Notes: a model not told the origin generated them from the letters alone. A DNA stretch of 64,000 nucleotides from Sideroxydans lithotrophicus ES-1 (GCF_000025705.1 NC_013959.1:1930001-1994000), one strand, 5' to 3'; positions 25,716 to 33,731 are shown, counted from the stretch's first letter. Numbers and translations: made by a program.

Positions 25716-26083
25716 AGTTTCCCCTCAAGCTGAACCATGACCTTGTAAACCGCATTCGACAGATGTGCCTTGTATTCACTTACCGACATTTGCGGCCGCG
25801 GTTGATGCCTTTGTGGGTATTCGGCCCTCAATGCCAACTTCGGGCCATGTGGCAGCGTCTCCCAGACTTCCTGCACAATCACGGCTCTCTCTGCGATGGG
25901 CTGGATTGAACGCACATTGTCGCTCGACCCTTCTTCGCTGACGCGACGGTAGAAGCGTTCGATTCCCTTGCAGATCGGCGGGGCTGGGTGCGGATATTCA
26001 CCCAGCCAACACCACCTGGCCCAGTTGAGTAGTTCGGAATGCACCCAAGACGGATATACCCGAAAGTAAGCTATCTTTTTCAT
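25712..26083 (-). CDS. antitermination protein Q-like candidate
   Basis: 123 aa. LLNWARWCWLGEYP at the N-terminus, a middle with AERAVIVQEVWETLPHGPKLALRAEYPQ and a C-terminal helix resemble the short antiterminator Q/QuuD type. Last regulatory gene before a strong terminator and the late genes, exactly Q's position in lambdoid phages. The call is mainly contextual. Confidence 0.5.
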   Translation of the reverse strand: MKKIAYFRVYPSWVHSELLNWARWCWLGEYPHPAPPICKGIERFYRRVSEEGSSDNVRSIQPIAERAVIVQEVWETLPHGPKLALRAEYPQRHQPRPQMSVSEYKAHLSNAVYKVMVQLEGKL

Positions 26084-26274
26084 TGTCGCCCCCGGTTGAA
26101 TTGCTCTCGCCGCACATGATCATCCCGGCAATCTGCATTGCAATACACGCCTTGAGCGATTGGCTCCGAGCAGTTGTAGCAATTTCCAGTCGGTTTAAGT
26201 TCGGGGAGTTTGGTAGCAAGTGCCAAATCGCGAAATCGTTGCTCTGCTTGCTCGGCCAGATCGTCGAGGCTCAT
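26080..26274 (-). CDS. 64-aa zinc-finger-like phage protein
   Basis: Contains CYNCSEP and VYCNADCRDDH, a four-cysteine (CxxC...CxxxC) zinc-binding pattern seen in many small phage proteins; N-terminal acidic helix. Coupled to the Q-like gene (4-nt overlap). Function unknown. Confidence 0.6.
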   Translation of the reverse strand: MSLDDLAEQAEQRFRDLALATKLPELKPTGNCYNCSEPIAQGVYCNADCRDDHVRREQFNRGRQ

Positions 26275-26384
26275 TGACCCTCCTTATCGTCCAACTGCTT
26301 AGCACCCCGCATGAAGAATACGATCAGGATGCCAAAGCACATGCCAACATAGAAACCACCGACGAATATCCAAGTAGGGCTCAT
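26271..26384 (-). CDS. 37-aa membrane microprotein
   Basis: Starts at ATG 26,384, overlapping the stop of the upstream gene (ATGA). Almost entirely one transmembrane helix (WIFVGGFYVGMCFGILIVFF) followed by a charged tail. Overlaps at both ends suggest a real gene in a tightly packed operon. Confidence 0.55.
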   Translation of the reverse strand: MSPTWIFVGGFYVGMCFGILIVFFMRGAKQLDDKEGQ

Positions 26385-26611
26385 GCGTCTTCCTCCCTGA
26401 TGAAAACTTTCCGGAAATGCTCGCAGCGTCGGCCATATTGCTGATATTTGCGCCCGCAGCTGACAAGTTCTTCTCCATACCAATGCATGCTCACGCGCTC
26501 ACGGCATTGGCCGCAGGCTTTCTCTTTGCGCAGCATTTCTTCTTCGTTTCGGATGGCGACCTCTTGCGGATCGCGGTAGGCATAGGCGGGAAGGACTCTG
26601 GATTCGCTCAT
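26381..26611 (-). CDS. 76-aa cysteine-containing phage protein
   Basis: Charged N-terminal helix (NEEEMLRKEKACGQCRERV) and a CxxC plus two further cysteines (SCGRKY, RCEHFRK), a possible zinc site. Overlaps both neighbours by 4 nt. No function recognised. Confidence 0.55.
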   Translation of the reverse strand: MSESRVLPAYAYRDPQEVAIRNEEEMLRKEKACGQCRERVSMHWYGEELVSCGRKYQQYGRRCEHFRKVFIREEDA

Positions 26612-27039
26612 GCAGTCACTCCGATTTGCGTAATCTTCACCTCGGCCCGCGCTGTTTCCGAATATCGCTTGTAGCAGGAAAGGTCGATGACTTGCTTATC
26701 GTCTTGCCACACGATTTCGTTCATGGCGTCGAATATCCCCTTCACAACGTTATCCATATCGGGCTTCGTTGTCGGGAATATTTCGTGTGCAAGAGCCTGG
26801 CGTTGCTTTTTCTGGCTCCAGCTGGCCGGTGGCGTAACCCACAACCAGATGCTTACTTGGGCTGCGCCATCTATGGGCTGACGGCCGTCCATAGCCTTTG
26901 CCGCGGCCAATTTAACTAGATTTTCGTAGCTGGCCGTCTTCTCAGGTGTGTAGGTCGTGACGAACTTGCCGCGGCGCGCGAACTTTGGGCGCCCCTTTCC
27001 AACCGGTGTACCTGGCACCGTAAATGTGATTGAGGTCAT
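26608..27039 (-). CDS. rusA: RusA-family Holliday junction resolvase
   Basis: 143 aa. VPGTPVGKGRPKFARRG at the N-terminus and the acidic catalytic region KPDMDNVVKGIFDAMNEIVWQDDKQV give the Asp triad of RusA, which cuts Holliday junctions at CC sites. Typical length. Works with the replication and recombination genes to resolve phage DNA before packaging. Confidence 0.88.
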   Translation of the reverse strand: MTSITFTVPGTPVGKGRPKFARRGKFVTTYTPEKTASYENLVKLAAAKAMDGRQPIDGAAQVSIWLWVTPPASWSQKKQRQALAHEIFPTTKPDMDNVVKGIFDAMNEIVWQDDKQVIDLSCYKRYSETARAEVKITQIGVTA

Positions 27040-27302
27040 GCTGGCACCTGCAAAACGTTCAGTTTCTCATTCAACGCGATGTTGGCGTCACCGAGCAATC
27101 GACATGCAAACTCATGGTTTGCACAGTCATGCTTGAGTTTGGAGATTTCCTTTTCCGCTCCTGCGGTAGCGGCTTGCCATCCAATCCACCGTTGTTGCAG
27201 GTCAGTGTTGGAGTACTCCCCTTTATCGTTCAGTTCGGTATGCCCACCATTGGCACAGCACCACTCGAACTTCTCCCTGTCAGTCAAATTGCTTTGTGTC
27301 AT
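27036..27302 (-). CDS. 88-aa phage protein
   Basis: ATG 27,302 (MTQSNLTDREKFE) overlaps the stop of the upstream gene; a longer frame to 27,506 would lie wholly inside that gene. Contains FEWCCANGG, a tryptophan-rich RWIGWQAA and a heptad-like C-terminal helix with EKLNVLQ. Unknown function. Confidence 0.55.
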   Translation of the reverse strand: MTQSNLTDREKFEWCCANGGHTELNDKGEYSNTDLQQRWIGWQAATAGAEKEISKLKHDCANHEFACRLLGDANIALNEKLNVLQVPA

Positions 27303-27517
27303 ACCAGCCTCACAATTCCACGTTCGTTGAATACCATGCGCCGCTGAGAGCGTCCCTTTACGCAATGCATTGAACCAAGCGCATACATGCGGCATTCGCG
27401 CTGCTCCAAAACATCCATCGGTTGACGATGGCCTTCGGCCTCCTTCCAGCACATGCCGAGCCCTTTGGCGCACCCCTCCATGACGATCCACTTGCAGGTT
27501 ATGCACTGGACGCTCAT
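27299..27517 (-). CDS. 72-aa cysteine-rich phage protein
   Basis: Cysteines in CITCKW, EGCAKG, GMCWKEA, RECRMY and MHCVKG suggest one metal site (CxxC plus others). Four-base overlap with the downstream 88-aa gene and with the HNH-like gene upstream. No family recognised. Confidence 0.5.
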   Translation of the reverse strand: MSVQCITCKWIVMEGCAKGLGMCWKEAEGHRQPMDVLEQRECRMYALGSMHCVKGRSQRRMVFNERGIVRLV

Positions 27518-27771
27518 GTCATCAACCTCTTAATCGTGACGCCCAGCGCGTCGATCTCGACCATCTTCTTCACTTTCCAGATAAGCCGCTGGCCGTGCCA
27601 TCCATCCTTTGGGTGCCGGTGGCAGTCAGTGCACAGGGCGACGGCAGTCCACGGGTTATCTTGGCTGATGTGGTGCGCTTCGCTTGGCCCGGGCATATCA
27701 CAGACGCTGCAAGGCAGACTGCGGACGCGATCTATATGGGCATGCTCATGTTTGGTATAAGATTGGTTCAT
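27514..27771 (-). CDS. small HNH/Ref-like nuclease protein
   Basis: 85 aa: RSLPCSVCDMPGPSEAHHI, NPWTAVALCTDCHR and GWHGQR form the CxxC...HH...CxxC...H pattern of DUF968/P1 Ref-type HNH proteins. Ref cuts DNA at RecA filaments; whether this short protein is active is unknown. Confidence 0.65.
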   Translation of the reverse strand: MNQSYTKHEHAHIDRVRSLPCSVCDMPGPSEAHHISQDNPWTAVALCTDCHRHPKDGWHGQRLIWKVKKMVEIDALGVTIKRLMT

Positions 27772-28307
27772 ATGAACCCCATCATGCGATCAACAACCGC
27801 ATCCAGTTCGGCGCGGTCCTTGTATGTCTTCAGCACCTCGCGCAGCAGGACGGTGGCTACCGCCGAATACAACTGCTCGAACTCCGTGTCGTCCATGTTG
27901 GCGAAGGCGATTGACTTCGCCCGGATCCTCATGCGCCCCTTCAGGTCGAATGTCTGCTCGTAGAATCCGGCCAGGATGATGATGTCCTCGCGAAACTGCT
28001 CGCGGTTCTTCTCCATCGCGCGGCCCTTGTAGCTCTTGCGCACGCGATTCGGCTCCCAGGCATCGAATCCGACATCGAGCATGGCGAAGAACTTCCGGTG
28101 GAATTTCCCGTTGCGCGGGATGATGAATTCGAGGAAGGAAATCTCCCCGGCATCCAGCGCCTTGAGGCGGTGCCAGAAGCGGTGCCACGCCTTATCCTCC
28201 TCTGGATTCGTACCCTTGAAGCACTCGAACAGTACGCGGCGGACGCCGGATAGTTCAAGCGCCTCGGAGGGCATGGGCTCGTTTGTGCGAGTAATGGCCA
28301 GCTTCAT
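27768..28307 (-). CDS. DUF1367 (NinB-region) phage protein
   Basis: 179 aa. Contains the DUF1367 signature IIPRNGKFHRKFFAMLDVGFDAWEP followed by a basic RKSYKGRAMEKNREQF helix. The family is common next to recombination genes in lambdoid phages; biochemical role not established. Confidence 0.75.
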   Translation of the reverse strand: MKLAITRTNEPMPSEALELSGVRRVLFECFKGTNPEEDKAWHRFWHRLKALDAGEISFLEFIIPRNGKFHRKFFAMLDVGFDAWEPNRVRKSYKGRAMEKNREQFREDIIILAGFYEQTFDLKGRMRIRAKSIAFANMDDTEFEQLYSAVATVLLREVLKTYKDRAELDAVVDRMMGFI

Positions 28308-28954
28308 GCCGCCTCCCGATTTTCGATCCGCGACACACCATTCAGGCGATCAGACAGTCGAGTCAATCCAAGCATCTGCGACCCTTGAATTCCTTCCAAC
28401 ATCACGGCATTAGCTTTAGAGGCATCACCGATCAGCATTGGCTGCGCAACCTTGTGTCCCTCTTTCGCGTTGTGCGCCTCGGAGATGCCGATCAGCCTGG
28501 ATGGATATTCAACGCGCTCGTTGCGAGACTTGAATCCGCGATAGCGGTTCTCGAAGTCACGCGCCACGAACGGCCATTCCTCGTCAGTTTTTTGACTAAG
28601 ACCAATCCAGCCGCCCATGTCATGCAATACGCGATGGATGAGCGGATCATCAAACACAACCGTCTCATAGGGGCCAACATGCCGAACCGCTTTATCCACT
28701 TTCGACCAGGCGGTGAACGCAGCATCTTGGCTTGACCCCTGAAGCATTCGGATGATGTCGGCGATCTTCGGCATGAACTGCCCAGTGTCGGTATTGCGCA
28801 AATGACGCCCTAACGCGTCTCGCACCGCAATCAGTTCGAAGTCTTGCAGTCCTTGCCAATACAAGGCGATCACACCATCCGAAAGACGTTTACCATACTG
28901 CTCAGATACCACCTGGATGATGTCCACGAAATCATCGAATTCACGCTGTTGCAT
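28304..28954 (-). CDS. DUF6475-like replication-region protein
   Basis: 216 aa from ATG 28,954 with SD GGAGG; an earlier ATG at 29,110 lies within the neighbouring gene. N-terminal half (EFDDFVDIIQVVSEQYGKRLSDGVIALYWQGLQDF, then DIIRMLQG) resembles DUF6475/primase-associated DnaT-like helper proteins. Overlaps the DnaD-like gene by 14 nt. Confidence 0.6.
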   Translation of the reverse strand: MQQREFDDFVDIIQVVSEQYGKRLSDGVIALYWQGLQDFELIAVRDALGRHLRNTDTGQFMPKIADIIRMLQGSSQDAAFTAWSKVDKAVRHVGPYETVVFDDPLIHRVLHDMGGWIGLSQKTDEEWPFVARDFENRYRGFKSRNERVEYPSRLIGISEAHNAKEGHKVAQPMLIGDASKANAVMLEGIQGSQMLGLTRLSDRLNGVSRIENREAA

Positions 28955-29687
28955 CTGCGCCTCCAAAAAGTCTGGCCCTGGCTCCCTCACGCGCTTGGTC
29001 CTTGTCGCGCTGTGGGTCGACCTTGTTGACCGTTGGCTTTGGTTCAAACAAACCCTGCCATCCAGCGGTTGCAGCGTCTGAGAGAGCTTTGGCATGGTCA
29101 AGCCCAGCATCGCGCCATTTCGACAGCTTGTTCACTTGGGCCTGCATTTGCTCCGGGATCATCTTTTTCCCTTTGCGCGTTTTTAACCACAAATCCCAAG
29201 TTGGATGATCAATCCAATCCGGCAACGAAAACGCTGACGCGTCAGCGGCTGGTTCCTTTCCTTTCCCTTCCTCTTCCTTTCCCTTCCTTTCCCTTCCTTT
29301 CCCCTTGTGCATGCACAAGCCGCGTGGGTCACGCGTCGAGCACGCGTCAAACGGGCTAGGTATATTGCTTTCTGATTCCCTGTTATTTATCACCTGATGC
29401 TCAAGGAAAGATGGGACGAAACCGAACAATTCTCCTGACTCGGACTCGTACTGCTCAATGAATCCACGCGCGGCCAACGCGTCAAGCACGCGTGAAAAGT
29501 CCAACTCATCGAATGGGAGAACGGCCAATTTGATTGTGTTTGGCTTCCATTTAAAACGTCCCTCACGATCACAAACAGTCCAAAGTCCTGCGAATGCGAC
29601 ACGCAATGGCAACTTTTCCTCAATCTCAGCGACGTACAAATCCTCATGCGTAAAGAACTCAGGCTTTACAGTTCTGATCCGCGCCAT
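28941..29687 (-). CDS. phage replication initiation protein (DnaD/replisome organizer-like)
   Basis: 248 aa. N-terminal winged helix (MARIRTVKPEFFTHEDLY, RVAFAGLWTVCDREGRFKW, DFSRVLDALAARGFIEQY) is typical for phage replisome organizers. A very basic Lys/Glu/Gly linker (about 130-147) precedes a C-terminal domain with WDLWLKTRKGKK and a helix pair, as in DnaD/DnaT-type helicase-loading proteins. The linker is encoded by a 53-bp pyrimidine tract (plus strand 29,253-29,305). Confidence 0.75.
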   Translation of the reverse strand: MARIRTVKPEFFTHEDLYVAEIEEKLPLRVAFAGLWTVCDREGRFKWKPNTIKLAVLPFDELDFSRVLDALAARGFIEQYESESGELFGFVPSFLEHQVINNRESESNIPSPFDACSTRDPRGLCMHKGKGRERKGKEEEGKGKEPAADASAFSLPDWIDHPTWDLWLKTRKGKKMIPEQMQAQVNKLSKWRDAGLDHAKALSDAATAGWQGLFEPKPTVNKVDPQRDKDQAREGARARLFGGADATA

Positions 29688-29689
29688 GG

Positions 29690-32221
29690 CTATGCCGCCT
29701 CCTTTTCAGTTTCAAGGAAGGAGAACAGGTCAGGCATTCCATATTCACGCTCCGCCGCCTGCAGGTACTGCACTGAGTCGAAGAAGTATGCAGAATTGAG
29801 TTCGCTGCCCTGCCCTCGGCGACCCTTCAGGATCGCGCGGTAAGGCACCGTGCCGAGGCCGCAGAATGGGTCGTAGACCAACTCATCCGGATTGCTGTAG
29901 CGCTCAATCAGGCGGTCGACGATGTCGAATTGCAGCGGGCAGACGTGCTTCTCGACGTTGCGTTGCGACTGGTTGCCGTTCAGGGTGATCATGCGATTCA
30001 CGTCATGCCAGACTGCTTCATCATGGCTGCCAGGTGCCAGACTCATGAAGGTTGACGGCAGCGAGCCGCGCGCTTCCAGTTCCTCGCCGATCTTGATGTG
30101 GAACTCGTAGTCGTAGACATGTTGCAGGCTGTATTCGGTAAACGCTTTGGCGAGCTTGTCCGGTCCCATGCCAGATAGTTCCTCGGCTGTCAGTTGCCGG
30201 TTGCCGGATGAGCGCCAGAACGCATGCGCATCAACCTGCCAGCGCGCCCGGGTGTAATCGTCCTTGCTCTTCTTCACCGGCACATCGGCATAGCCGCGGC
30301 TACGGTCAGTCTGGGGCTTACGGAACAGCAGGACATACTCAGGCGAGCCGACGCCCATCTTCGTGCCGTCCTTGCACTGCTCAGACCAGCCAAGGCGGTA
30401 TGTCTGATTATTCTCGCGCACTACATCGGTGATGATGGTGATCATGCCCATGTAGTCGAAGCCGTGCTTTCGCGCGTGCATGATCGCTTCGCAGTGGAAC
30501 GGGCTGACGGTCGGAATTCCGGTACCAGTGACATTGCCGAACAGGATCCGGTCCTTGACGTGGCAGCAGTACATTCGCCCGGGTTTGAGGATGCGCAGCA
30601 GTTCCGGCGTAAGAAAATCCATCTGCTGCCAGAAGTGGTCGTTGTTCTCGGTATGGCCGAAGTCGTTATAACTCGGCGTGTATTCATAATGGTTTGCGAA
30701 CGGGATCGAGGTCACCATCAGATCGACATGGTTCTCGGGCTGGCGCTTGGCCTCAATCACGCAGTCATTGTTGGCGACAGTGAAGCGCTCGCCGGATACC
30801 TCGATACGCTCGACGCCGATGGTTCTAGCCAGCGTGTCTTGCATGGAGAGATTGTTCAAGCCGTATTTGCGGATGATTTCTGTCACTTTGTTCACCATGT
30901 CTTTGTGTTGTTCCCACTTAGCCAACAGCGTGCGCAGGATCTCGCGCTCGGCTTCCGTATGGATGATGTCGATGCGCACCTCGAATTCCTGCTGGAAACG
31001 CTGAACGCGGTGGATCGCCTGGATGAAGTCATTAAATTTGAAGCCGATGCCGGAGAAGATTTCACGGTGACAATGACGCTGGAAGTTGCAGCCGCTGCCG
31101 GCGATGATTGGTTTGGTGGAGAGGATGCGATACTTGCCATCGCTGAAATCGATAATGCGCTGCTCCCGGGCATCGAGGTCTTGGCTACCCCAGACGGACA
31201 TCGCTTCGGGCAATACAGTCTGAATCTCGCGGCGTTCGTCCTCGAGGTCATGCCATACAACGAAATGATCATCGGGCGCTTCGTTCACCAATTCGGCAGC
31301 TTTGGCGACTCTGGCACTCATGCTGTTGCGCTTCTCGGTAGCTGCAGCCTGCAGGCCAAGCGCTGCATTGTTGAATAGCAGCCCCTGCCCGTCTTTTTCG
31401 GTACCGGCGAGGTCGTAATCGCATTTGATTTCATGGAACCTGACATCCAGCGGCGGCAGGTCGTAACCCTCATCCGAGAATCCAAGGTCAGATGGCCTCT
31501 GAATGAACAGAGCCCAACTCGATACCCACAGCCAAAATTCTTCTTCCTTGTGCGGATAGAGCGTCAGGTTGTTGGCTTGCGTGCTGTCGCGCTGGAAGAA
31601 GCGCGTCAAGGCCTGCCCCGTGTCCATGATCCCGAGGTATCCGGCGTAGTGAATCAGTTCCTTGTACCGGTTCGGGCTGGGCGTGGCTGTGTTGACCAGC
31701 TTGAATTCAACTGGCGCGAAAGCGGGCAAGAACTCCTGATAGGTCTTGCTGCCATAGCTGCGCAGGACGCTGGCTTCGTCCAGATTGGACGCGCGGAACT
31801 TGCTGACGTCGATCTTTCCCTCACGCACCGACTCGTAGTTGGTCAGGTAGATGGTGCGCTCGTCGTGAATCTCGGAATCGCTTCGGATGAACCGGACGTC
31901 GATCGCATAATCGTCTTTGAAATGCTCGATGGCCTGCCCTGTGAATTCGTGGCGAACGCCGAGGGGGCACACATTCAGCCGAAGGCCTGGGCGATAGATA
32001 CCGATGAGCCTGAACCACTCAAGTGCCGTGACGGTCTTGTGCAGGCCGAATGAGGCGAACACTGCGCGATTGCCGCCCTTCAGCGCCCATTGAACAATGG
32101 CGCGCGTGTGCGGTTTCAGGTGCGGATTGATCTGTTCGAGATCAACGTCAAAGCCGTCTAAAGCCGCCAGCTTGATCTTCCCTTTCAGGAATTCCAGATA
32201 GTGGTCGTAGGGAGCGTTCAT
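29690..32221 (-). CDS. SNF2-like helicase - DNA N6/N4 methyltransferase fusion
   Basis: 843 aa. Residues 1 to about 450 resemble a SNF2/DEAD helicase: a degenerate Walker A (FGLHKT instead of GxGKT), a DEAS box, FSDGKYRILSTKPIIAGSG and a HRVQRFQQ motif VI. Residues about 480-843 form a DNA methylase: TSIPF in place of the usual catalytic TSPPF/DPPY, FLTPELLRILKPGR, and SAM-binding YDPFCGLGT near the C-terminus. Such fusions occur in phage genomes and may modify phage DNA at replication forks (inference). Confidence 0.78.
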   Translation of the reverse strand: MNAPYDHYLEFLKGKIKLAALDGFDVDLEQINPHLKPHTRAIVQWALKGGNRAVFASFGLHKTVTALEWFRLIGIYRPGLRLNVCPLGVRHEFTGQAIEHFKDDYAIDVRFIRSDSEIHDERTIYLTNYESVREGKIDVSKFRASNLDEASVLRSYGSKTYQEFLPAFAPVEFKLVNTATPSPNRYKELIHYAGYLGIMDTGQALTRFFQRDSTQANNLTLYPHKEEEFWLWVSSWALFIQRPSDLGFSDEGYDLPPLDVRFHEIKCDYDLAGTEKDGQGLLFNNAALGLQAAATEKRNSMSARVAKAAELVNEAPDDHFVVWHDLEDERREIQTVLPEAMSVWGSQDLDAREQRIIDFSDGKYRILSTKPIIAGSGCNFQRHCHREIFSGIGFKFNDFIQAIHRVQRFQQEFEVRIDIIHTEAEREILRTLLAKWEQHKDMVNKVTEIIRKYGLNNLSMQDTLARTIGVERIEVSGERFTVANNDCVIEAKRQPENHVDLMVTSIPFANHYEYTPSYNDFGHTENNDHFWQQMDFLTPELLRILKPGRMYCCHVKDRILFGNVTGTGIPTVSPFHCEAIMHARKHGFDYMGMITIITDVVRENNQTYRLGWSEQCKDGTKMGVGSPEYVLLFRKPQTDRSRGYADVPVKKSKDDYTRARWQVDAHAFWRSSGNRQLTAEELSGMGPDKLAKAFTEYSLQHVYDYEFHIKIGEELEARGSLPSTFMSLAPGSHDEAVWHDVNRMITLNGNQSQRNVEKHVCPLQFDIVDRLIERYSNPDELVYDPFCGLGTVPYRAILKGRRGQGSELNSAYFFDSVQYLQAAEREYGMPDLFSFLETEKEAA

Positions 32222-32520
32222 TGGAATAACGCCAGCTGCCCAACCAATGGCAATCCAACCGGCCGAATAGTGATATTGCTGGCGCGTGACTTGCGCCTCG
32301 GGCGCTCGACAAGATCATGTGTCTCGTAAAGCAATTCATTTACACGGGCACTCACGATGTTGTCTTTCATCCCGAGCGCGTTGGCCAGTTCGCCTATGCA
32401 CCAGTCCCCACCACTCTTTTTGATGAATTCCAGAATGCGAGTGCGCTGGGCATGAGCCTTTCCAGAATCCACATGGTTGTGGAACGAATCGATGGCCGTT
32501 TCGTGCTGGGCAATTCTCAT
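32218..32520 (-). CDS. 100-aa winged-helix protein
   Basis: RILEFIKKSGGDWCIGELANALGMKDNIVSARVNELLYE is a standard winged-helix (MarR/LexA-like) DNA-binding pattern; basic wing RPRRKSRAS. Four-base overlaps with the helicase-methylase and CII-like genes. Probably a replication/regulatory DNA-binding protein. Confidence 0.65.
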   Translation of the reverse strand: MRIAQHETAIDSFHNHVDSGKAHAQRTRILEFIKKSGGDWCIGELANALGMKDNIVSARVNELLYETHDLVERPRRKSRASNITIRPVGLPLVGQLALFQ

Positions 32521-32900
32521 GCTGCCGCCTTGATGTTGGCGCGCTGGATGCGCTCAAGCTGCTGCATCGCCTTGTTGAGTGTTTCGGACGCTCCCTTGAT
32601 GGCATCAACCAGACGCACTTCTTCATCCTTTGGCGCTACCCGGATCGGTCTCGCATGTGACAGTTCGTCGCAGGCATACATCAGAGCGTCGTAGGATTCA
32701 CAGAAAGCCATCACGCGAAGTGTCTGGCCAAAAGTCAGACGCTGATCCCCTGTCGGGCTGCAACATGTTTTGAGTCGCGAGTAAGCCGATTCAGGCTTCA
32801 TGTCAGGGAAGATAAAGCTCGCCACTTGCTTGAAAGTCTTATTGCTACTGGAGATCGCGAGGGAAATTGCCTCGAACTCATCGTCATAAAACAACTTCAT
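32517..32900 (-). CDS. phage regulatory CII-like protein (CP76 family)
   Basis: 127 aa beginning MKLFYDDEFEAISLAI, then KTFKQVASFIFPDMKPESAYSRL, a helix-turn-helix, and FGQTLRVMAFCESYDALMYACDEL with CxxxL near the end: the Phage_CP76/CII family of P2/186-type phages. It would activate lysogeny promoters early after infection. SD GGAGGTG; the leader contains two tandem AGGGGTG units (32,920-32,936). Confidence 0.75.
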   Translation of the reverse strand: MKLFYDDEFEAISLAISSSNKTFKQVASFIFPDMKPESAYSRLKTCCSPTGDQRLTFGQTLRVMAFCESYDALMYACDELSHARPIRVAPKDEEVRLVDAIKGASETLNKAMQQLERIQRANIKAAA

Positions 32901-32996
32901 AAAACACCTCCATAAATTTTAGGGGTGGTTAGGGGTGTGCGTTTTGGGCAAAAAAAATAGGATGCAGTCCATGAACAAACAGACGACACAGGCAAT

Positions 32997-33041
32997 AAAA
33001 AACCCACCAACGGCACAGGTAAGGGACCGGCAATTGGTGGG
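32997..33041 (-). terminator. terminator between cro-like and CII-like genes (tR1-like)
   Basis: Minus-strand 8-bp stem CCCACCAA/TTGGTGGG with a 23-nt loop and six T, just after the cro-like stop. Like lambda tR1 it would limit leftward early transcription. Confidence 0.8.
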
Positions 33042-33054
33042 AAGGAGGAGATCA

Positions 33055-33294
33055 TTAGGCGGCTTTCTTCCCGATCAGCTCTGGCCAGATTTGTTGCCAG
33101 TCATCTGGACGGAGGTCTTTGCGAGTTACTTGGCCGCTGGTGGCTTGCTCAATCTCGACACAGCGTTCCGCAGGAATTGGACGAATGCCAGATTTCCACT
33201 GGCTGACAGTAGGGGCAGATACAGAAAGGATGCGTGCCAATACTCCCAGCCCACCTACCGCCTCGCCTGCTTGAATAATTGGGTTCGTTTTCAT
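33055..33294 (-). CDS. Cro/YdaS-like repressor
   Basis: 79 aa from ATG 33,294; an in-frame ATG at 33,315 lies in the promoter spacer. HTH region GGLGVLARILSVSAPTVSQWKSGIRPIPAERC is typical of YdaS/Cro proteins, followed by LRPDDWQQIWPEL. Opposes the cI-like gene at the genetic switch. The promoter -10 ends 9 nt before ATG, so its mRNA has almost no leader. Confidence 0.85.
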   Translation of the reverse strand: MKTNPIIQAGEAVGGLGVLARILSVSAPTVSQWKSGIRPIPAERCVEIEQATSGQVTRKDLRPDDWQQIWPELIGKKAA

Positions 33295-33303
33295 ATGCGA
33301 CCC

Positions 33304-33332
33304 AATATAAGGCATTGCCTAATGCCTGTCAA
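33304..33332 (-). promoter_or_regulatory. leftward early promoter of cro operon
   Basis: Minus-strand TTGACA (33,327-33,332), 17-bp spacer, TATATT (33,304-33,309). The spacer is an operator, so repressor binding blocks RNA polymerase. Drives cro, CII-like and replication genes. Confidence 0.85.
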
Positions 33333-33344
33333 TAGGTATTGCCT
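33310..33344. promoter_or_regulatory. operators O1 and O2 of the switch
   Basis: Two 11-bp palindromic boxes AGGCATTGCCT (33,310-33,320) and AGGTATTGCCT (33,334-33,344), 24 bp apart, inside and next to the cro promoter. The same pair recurs inverted at 34,805-34,839. Probable binding sites for the cI-like and Cro-like proteins. Confidence 0.8.
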
Positions 33345-33368
33345 AATTGCTTATCGAGAGGATTAAAT
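33339..33368 (+). promoter_or_regulatory. possible cI promoter
   Basis: TTGCCT (33,339-33,344), 18-bp spacer, TTAAAT (33,363-33,368); the predicted start is at or near the cI ATG (33,375), giving a leaderless transcript as with lambda cI from PRM. The -35 overlaps operator O2. Confidence 0.45.
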
Positions 33369-33369
33369 T

Positions 33370-33380
33370 AGGCTATGCCT
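33370..33380. promoter_or_regulatory. operator O3 over the cI start codon
   Basis: AGGCTATGCCT, the same 11-bp box, contains the cI ATG (33,375-33,377). Binding here would give autoregulation of the repressor. Confidence 0.7.
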
Positions 33381-33731
33381 AAAAATACAGAACAACACTT
33401 GGGAGATAAACTCCGCCTTGCAATGGATGCGAAGGGGGTTAATCAGGCGGATGTCGCTAGGGAATTCGGGGTCAAGCCGCCTTCTGTTTCATCTGATTGG
33501 CTTAAATTCGGGCGTATCGATAAAAAGCATTACTCACATCTTGTTGAATACTTCGGTTTGCCATATGAATGGTGGTTTGGTGATGCCGGAGCGGATAAGA
33601 AAATTACAGATGTGATGCTTCACATGCTTAAAATGTCTGAGTCAGAGAAGAATCGCATGGTCAAAGAAGCTTTTTCTGATAAGAAACCGGAAGGAAACGG
33701 CGCTCATCCACCAAAACGGGCCTCTAAGTAA
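33375..33731 (+). CDS. CI-like lysogeny repressor, short HTH type
   Basis: 118 aa. HTH: GDKLRLAMDAKGVNQADVAREFGVKPPSVSSDWLKFGRIDKK; then EYFGLPYEWWFGD, typical of phage XRE-type repressors. There is no S24 peptidase (self-cleavage) domain, so induction cannot be by RecA-stimulated autocleavage and must use another route. Reads away from cro. The best SD (GAGGA) is about 12 nt from the ATG, too far for efficient initiation. Confidence 0.8.
   Translation: MPKNTEQHLGDKLRLAMDAKGVNQADVAREFGVKPPSVSSDWLKFGRIDKKHYSHLVEYFGLPYEWWFGDAGADKKITDVMLHMLKMSESEKNRMVKEAFSDKKPEGNGAHPPKRASK

Noticed and set aside
29253-29305. Pyrimidine tract as an independent repeat element or origin
   Set aside because: It is in frame in the DnaD-like gene and encodes a Lys/Glu/Gly linker; an origin function is not excluded but has no other support.
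30224-31378. Long plus-strand ORF opposite the helicase-methylase gene
   Set aside because: It is the antisense shadow of a well-supported gene and has no recognisable protein motifs; the same applies to long shadows at 12,369-13,925, 18,535-19,731, 44,615-45,610 and 55,948-57,717.
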